Below, piece after piece: positions 4,883-7,598 of a DNA stretch of 7,598 nt. Source of the stretch: an uncultured Dorea sp. (GTDB taxonomy: Bacteria; Bacillota_A; Clostridia; Lachnospirales; Lachnospiraceae). The translations under genes and the position numbers were made by a program. The stretch is taken from positions 1 through 7,598 of the forward strand of contig CAOKJI010000074.1 in NCBI GenBank assembly GCA_948468495.1, read 5' to 3'. The notes under the pieces are model-generated. The model saw nothing but the letters and a program-made list of their open reading frames with translations. It had not been told where the DNA came from and ran no database searches. Each line of letters starts with the position of its first letter. Position 1 is the stretch's first letter.

Positions 4883-7399
4883 TTACGCTCCCTGAATCCC
4901 CATAAAATCAAATAATGTGGGTGTCTCCATCTCTTCTTCCGCCTGCTGCAGATATCCAACCCCGTCCCGGAAATATCCCTTGTTCAGCTCCATTCCATAG
5001 CCTTTTCTCTTCATCTTTACCGCCGTCACAGGCACCGTCATCAGACCGCCGAAGGGGTCAAATACCAAATCCCCCTCATTGGAATACCGGTATATAATCC
5101 GCTCCACAATATCTAACTGCAAGGGGCACACATGCATCTGCTGTCTTCTCCTGCTCTGACTGGTATTCAGCGTCCGCATGCGGTTAATATCGTCCCAGAC
5201 CTCCGCCTGATTCCAGCTTCCCGGCGCAACCACCATAAATGCAGCGGGCAGTTTACCGTTCTTGTCCAGCTCCTCCGCAAGTTTTACATGCTCGTTGTAG
5301 TCATATACCGCGCCCCGGCTGTATTCCCGGTAAACGGCCTGAAGATTCTTTACCGGAATGTCTTTCAGCTCCTCTTTCCGGATCAGATTGTTCCCCGAAC
5401 TCCGCCAGTATCCATGCGCGTCAATCTGCCAGCGCGCCCTTGTATACTCGTCCTTCTCCTTCTTGACAGGTACATCGGCATATGCGTTACTCCGGTCCGA
5501 GGGAAGCTTGCGGAACAAAAGAATATACTCCGGGCATCCCACCCCCATTTTAGAACCGTCCTTACATTGTTCTGACCATCCCAGACGGTAGGTCTGGTTA
5601 TTCTCCCGGACAACATCCGTAACGACGGTAATCATGCCAAAATACTGAAATCCATGTTTCATATAATGGCTAATACAGAACGCGTGAAACGGCTCCACTG
5701 TCGGCATCCCCGTACCCGTCGCATTGCCGAACAATACCCGGTCCTTTACATGAATCGCCGCCACCCTTCCCGGCTGCAATACCCGCAGCAATTCCGGCGT
5801 CAGATAATCCATTTGACAGAAGAATTTCTCGGTGTCCTGATTATGTCCGAAATCATTGTAATTTTCCGAATACTCATAATGATTTCCGAATGGAATGGAC
5901 GTATGAATCAGCCCCACTGTATTGCTCTCCATCTTCTTCGTCTCCTCCACACAGTCCCCGTAGACCGCCGTATAACGCTTCCCTTCTATCTTCACTGCTT
6001 CTACCCCCATCTTTCTCCTTAACGCTTTTTCCTTCCCGGCAGATGAAAGTCCGTACTTCTTCACAATCTCTATCATCTTACCGACCATATGATTATGATT
6101 CTCCCACTTCTTTACCAGCTCCTCCTTGATTCTCCGTTCGTTCTCCTTGTAAATAATGTCGATGACGACTTCTTCTTTCTGCAGGAACCGGTAACACCGG
6201 TGTATTGCCTGAATAAAATCATTGAACTCATAATCAATTCCAAGAAATATCTCCCGGTGACAGTGCCGCTGGAAATTACAGCCGGAACCGGACAGGGACT
6301 TCTTGGTAGCAAACAGCCGGATTCTCCCTTCTGAGAAATCAATGACTCTCTGTTCCCTTACTTCGTATTCCTGCGAACCGTAAATCTCCACGACCTCCGG
6401 CAGCGCTTTCTTAATTGCGTGCCGCTCCGCTTCCAAATCGTGCCAGATTACAAAATGGTCCTCCGGTGAAGCAGTTATAATCTCTTTCATCTTCGCTACC
6501 CGTTCCTCAATACTGTTTCTCTTAACCTCGGCCGCTTCCTTTAACCCTGCCGCGGCGTCCTTAAATAATTCCATCTGCCCCGTCCTGTCATTCGTATTCC
6601 CATAATGCTCCGGTATCTCATGCCAGTTCACAATCAACTTGGGAAGTACGTAGCCTTCATCGGAATATTCCGGGTTTAAATTGGACGGCTTCGTAATAAA
6701 CAGCGCCCAGCTACTTACCCACATCCAGAACTCGTCTTCCATGTTCGGATAAAGCGTCAGGTGATTCGCCTTCTGGCTGTCTCTCTGGAAAAATCTTGTA
6801 AGCGCCTGTCCGGTATCCATAATCTCCAGATACCCTGCGTAATGGATTAGCTCTTTGTACCGGTTCGGCGAAGGCGTCGCGGTAGCCACCAGTTTATAGG
6901 GCACGCCTTTGAACTTATCCAGAAACGTCTGATAGGTCTTGCTTCCGAAAGAGCGCAGTACACTGGCTTCATCCAGAGACGCCGCGCAGAAATAATCCGG
7001 CCGGATATCCCCGTCCCTTACACGCTCATAATTGGTTATCACAATCTCGCTCCGGCAGGCCTTCACTTCCTCCATCGTTCTGCAGTATTCCGGCTTCTGA
7101 TACCCCAGAAGCTCCACCGCATCGCGGATAAATTCCTGCTTCACGCCAAGCGGAAGAACGATAAGCGCACGCCCCTTTTCATGTGCGACCGCCTGATGAC
7201 AGAACTCTAATTCCTGCACCGTCTTCCCCAGTCCGAATGACTCATAGAGCGCTCTCTTTCCTCCCCGCAGGGCCCACAATACCGCGTCTCTCTGATGGGG
7301 TTTTAACGCCCGGTTAATCTCCGCCGCATCTAATTCAAAGCCGCTGTCTGTTGCTACTTCAATCTTTGTTTTTAAAAAGTCTGTATAACTTAGATTCAT
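4883..7399 (-). CDS. SF2 helicase fused to a beta-type DNA amino-methyltransferase
   Basis: The 838-residue fusion has an N-terminal SF2 motor: KPHQRDAV (33-40), Walker A SFGLGKT (54-60), motif II LDEAS (142-146) in place of DEAD/H, motif III TATPS (173-177), then a RecA2 half with GSGCN (371-375) and QAIHRCYR (397-404, arginine finger). The C-terminal half (about 475-820) is an N6-adenine or N4-cytosine methyltransferase. Motif IV is TSIPF (500-504), motif X is HVCPLQ (756-761), and the SAM site is FDPFGG (780-785). The order IV, then about 250 residues, then X and I marks the beta class. Motif IV has Ile where S/D/N-P-P-Y/F/W has the first Pro, which makes activity uncertain. Such fusions occur in phages and integrative elements of Clostridia; target and purpose are unknown. 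The last residues (TPTLFDFMG) resemble a clamp-binding tail. Start at 7399; an in-frame ATG at 7441 would add 14 residues. Confidence 0.87.
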   Translation of the reverse strand: MNLSYTDFLKTKIEVATDSGFELDAAEINRALKPHQRDAVLWALRGGKRALYESFGLGKTVQELEFCHQAVAHEKGRALIVLPLGVKQEFIRDAVELLGYQKPEYCRTMEEVKACRSEIVITNYERVRDGDIRPDYFCAASLDEASVLRSFGSKTYQTFLDKFKGVPYKLVATATPSPNRYKELIHYAGYLEIMDTGQALTRFFQRDSQKANHLTLYPNMEDEFWMWVSSWALFITKPSNLNPEYSDEGYVLPKLIVNWHEIPEHYGNTNDRTGQMELFKDAAAGLKEAAEVKRNSIEERVAKMKEIITASPEDHFVIWHDLEAERHAIKKALPEVVEIYGSQEYEVREQRVIDFSEGRIRLFATKKSLSGSGCNFQRHCHREIFLGIDYEFNDFIQAIHRCYRFLQKEEVVIDIIYKENERRIKEELVKKWENHNHMVGKMIEIVKKYGLSSAGKEKALRRKMGVEAVKIEGKRYTAVYGDCVEETKKMESNTVGLIHTSIPFGNHYEYSENYNDFGHNQDTEKFFCQMDYLTPELLRVLQPGRVAAIHVKDRVLFGNATGTGMPTVEPFHAFCISHYMKHGFQYFGMITVVTDVVRENNQTYRLGWSEQCKDGSKMGVGCPEYILLFRKLPSDRSNAYADVPVKKEKDEYTRARWQIDAHGYWRSSGNNLIRKEELKDIPVKNLQAVYREYSRGAVYDYNEHVKLAEELDKNGKLPAAFMVVAPGSWNQAEVWDDINRMRTLNTSQSRRRQQMHVCPLQLDIVERIIYRYSNEGDLVFDPFGGLMTVPVTAVKMKRKGYGMELNKGYFRDGVGYLQQAEEEMETPTLFDFMGIQGA

Positions 7400-7405
7400 C
7401 GTGTT

Positions 7406-7411
7406 CTCCTT
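7406..7411 (-). promoter_or_regulatory. RBS that decides the helicase-methyltransferase start
   Basis: AAGGAG with exactly 6 nt to the ATG at 7399. The open frame extends further upstream, past the ATG at 7441 (weaker GGAG at 7 nt) and into the previous gene. This site is the main reason for preferring 7399. Confidence 0.7.
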
Positions 7412-7445
7412 CCTGCCCTCCCCTAAATGCCTGTTTCTCATGGCG

Positions 7446-7598
7446 TCACTCCAAAAAATCCAGCAGCGACATCTGCACTGGCGGGATGTCCTCCCATTCC
7501 ACCCCGATATAATCCAGTACCTTTCCCCAGCCGTATTCCTCACCAGTCTCCGCATCCTTTACCAGCCGGTACATCAGATACTCCCATTCCTTTGGGTT
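7446..7598 (-). CDS. C-terminal 50 residues of an unrecognised protein (5' end outside window)
   Basis: The frame is open from the window edge to a TGA at 7446-7448 and gives 50 residues including WEYLMYRLVKDAETGEEYGW, ending PPVQMSLLDFLE. It is acidic with a strongly amphipathic C-terminus. The last residues QMSLLDFL resemble a sliding-clamp binding tail (consensus QLxLF), which would suit a replication or repair role, but the family is not recognisable from this fragment. The stop lies 46 nt before the helicase-methyltransferase start, on the same strand, so the two are probably co-transcribed. Confidence 0.65.
   Translation of the reverse strand, partial: NPKEWEYLMYRLVKDAETGEEYGWGKVLDYIGVEWEDIPPVQMSLLDFLE

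Noticed and set aside
4843..4959. 39-residue N-terminal extension of the 89-aa protein
   Set aside because: Overlaps the upstream gene by 77 bp, and the leader is Arg/Lys-rich and unlike the rest. The ATG at 4842 has its own ribosome site.
5132..5575. 147-codon plus-strand frame (and several others at 5239-6334)
   Set aside because: All are antisense to the helicase-methyltransferase gene, with no motifs or ribosome sites.
5820..5842. GGTGTCC...GTCCG similarity to the parB palindrome
   Set aside because: Only one half matches and it is within methyltransferase codons; not a second copy of the site.
6187..6201. ACCGGTAACACCGGT palindromic repeat
   Set aside because: Falls inside conserved helicase codons (around QAIHRCYR) and is explained by coding constraint.
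7400..7555. Extension of the helicase-methyltransferase frame upstream of 7399
   Set aside because: From 7446 to 7555 it overlaps the upstream gene's coding end in another frame. The AAGGAG 6 nt before 7399 gives a better start.
1..7598. Search by eye for tRNA genes, CRISPR arrays, insertion-sequence ends and iterons
   Set aside because: No cloverleaf-like segment, spaced repeat array, transposase or tandem iterons could be supported.

Overview
The window looks like part of a mobile element, either a plasmid or phage-plasmid or an integrative element with a rolling-circle replicon, from a Gram-positive gut-type Clostridia, probably Lachnospiraceae. This assignment is an inference from strong AAGGAG-type ribosome binding sites, from the style of the small accessory proteins (an N-terminus beginning MERLTKY with a following YEDLEEQG segment), and from the gene set. 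No ribosomal, tRNA or housekeeping gene is present. All protein genes read on the minus strand, so transcription runs from the high to the low coordinates.

Right to left, the layout is as follows. The 3' end of an unrecognised gene (7446-7598) is followed by an 838-residue fusion of an SF2 helicase and a beta-type DNA amino-methyltransferase (4883-7399), then a small unknown protein (4573-4842). A 218-base non-coding gap (4355-4572) follows. It holds a likely rolling-circle nick site (CTTGATA) beside a GC hairpin, and a complete small transcription unit on the opposite strand (promoter, about 61-nt two-hairpin RNA, intrinsic terminator). Downstream is a tightly packed block: a HUH-type Rep protein, a 71-residue Cys-rich protein, a VRR-NUC nuclease, ParA, and a ParB with an extra C-terminal DUF3850/ASCH-like domain. 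Junctions in this block are 16 nt, a 14-bp overlap, a 4-bp ATGA overlap and 6 nt, which suggests one translationally coupled operon for replication and partition.

From about base 930 down to 1 the character changes. Coding DNA becomes AT-rich (17-23 G+C per 60 bases in the lines counted, against 35 per 60 further right). The genes are small accessory ones: a 68-residue zinc-ribbon-like protein, a 138-residue phage/ICE-type hypothetical protein, and the start of another gene overlapping it by ATGA. Between the first two lies a GC-rich segment (about 530-620) with adjacent short hairpins and mutually exclusive pairings, possibly a structured leader RNA.

Working model: Rep nicks the CTTGATA origin just upstream of its own gene. 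The opposite-strand RNA would pair with any transcript entering rep from the upstream genes and could set copy number. ParA and ParB would provide segregation. The helicase-methyltransferase and VRR-NUC proteins would process or protect element DNA. The strongest candidate for something undescribed is the origin plus antisense-RNA region at 4386-4536.
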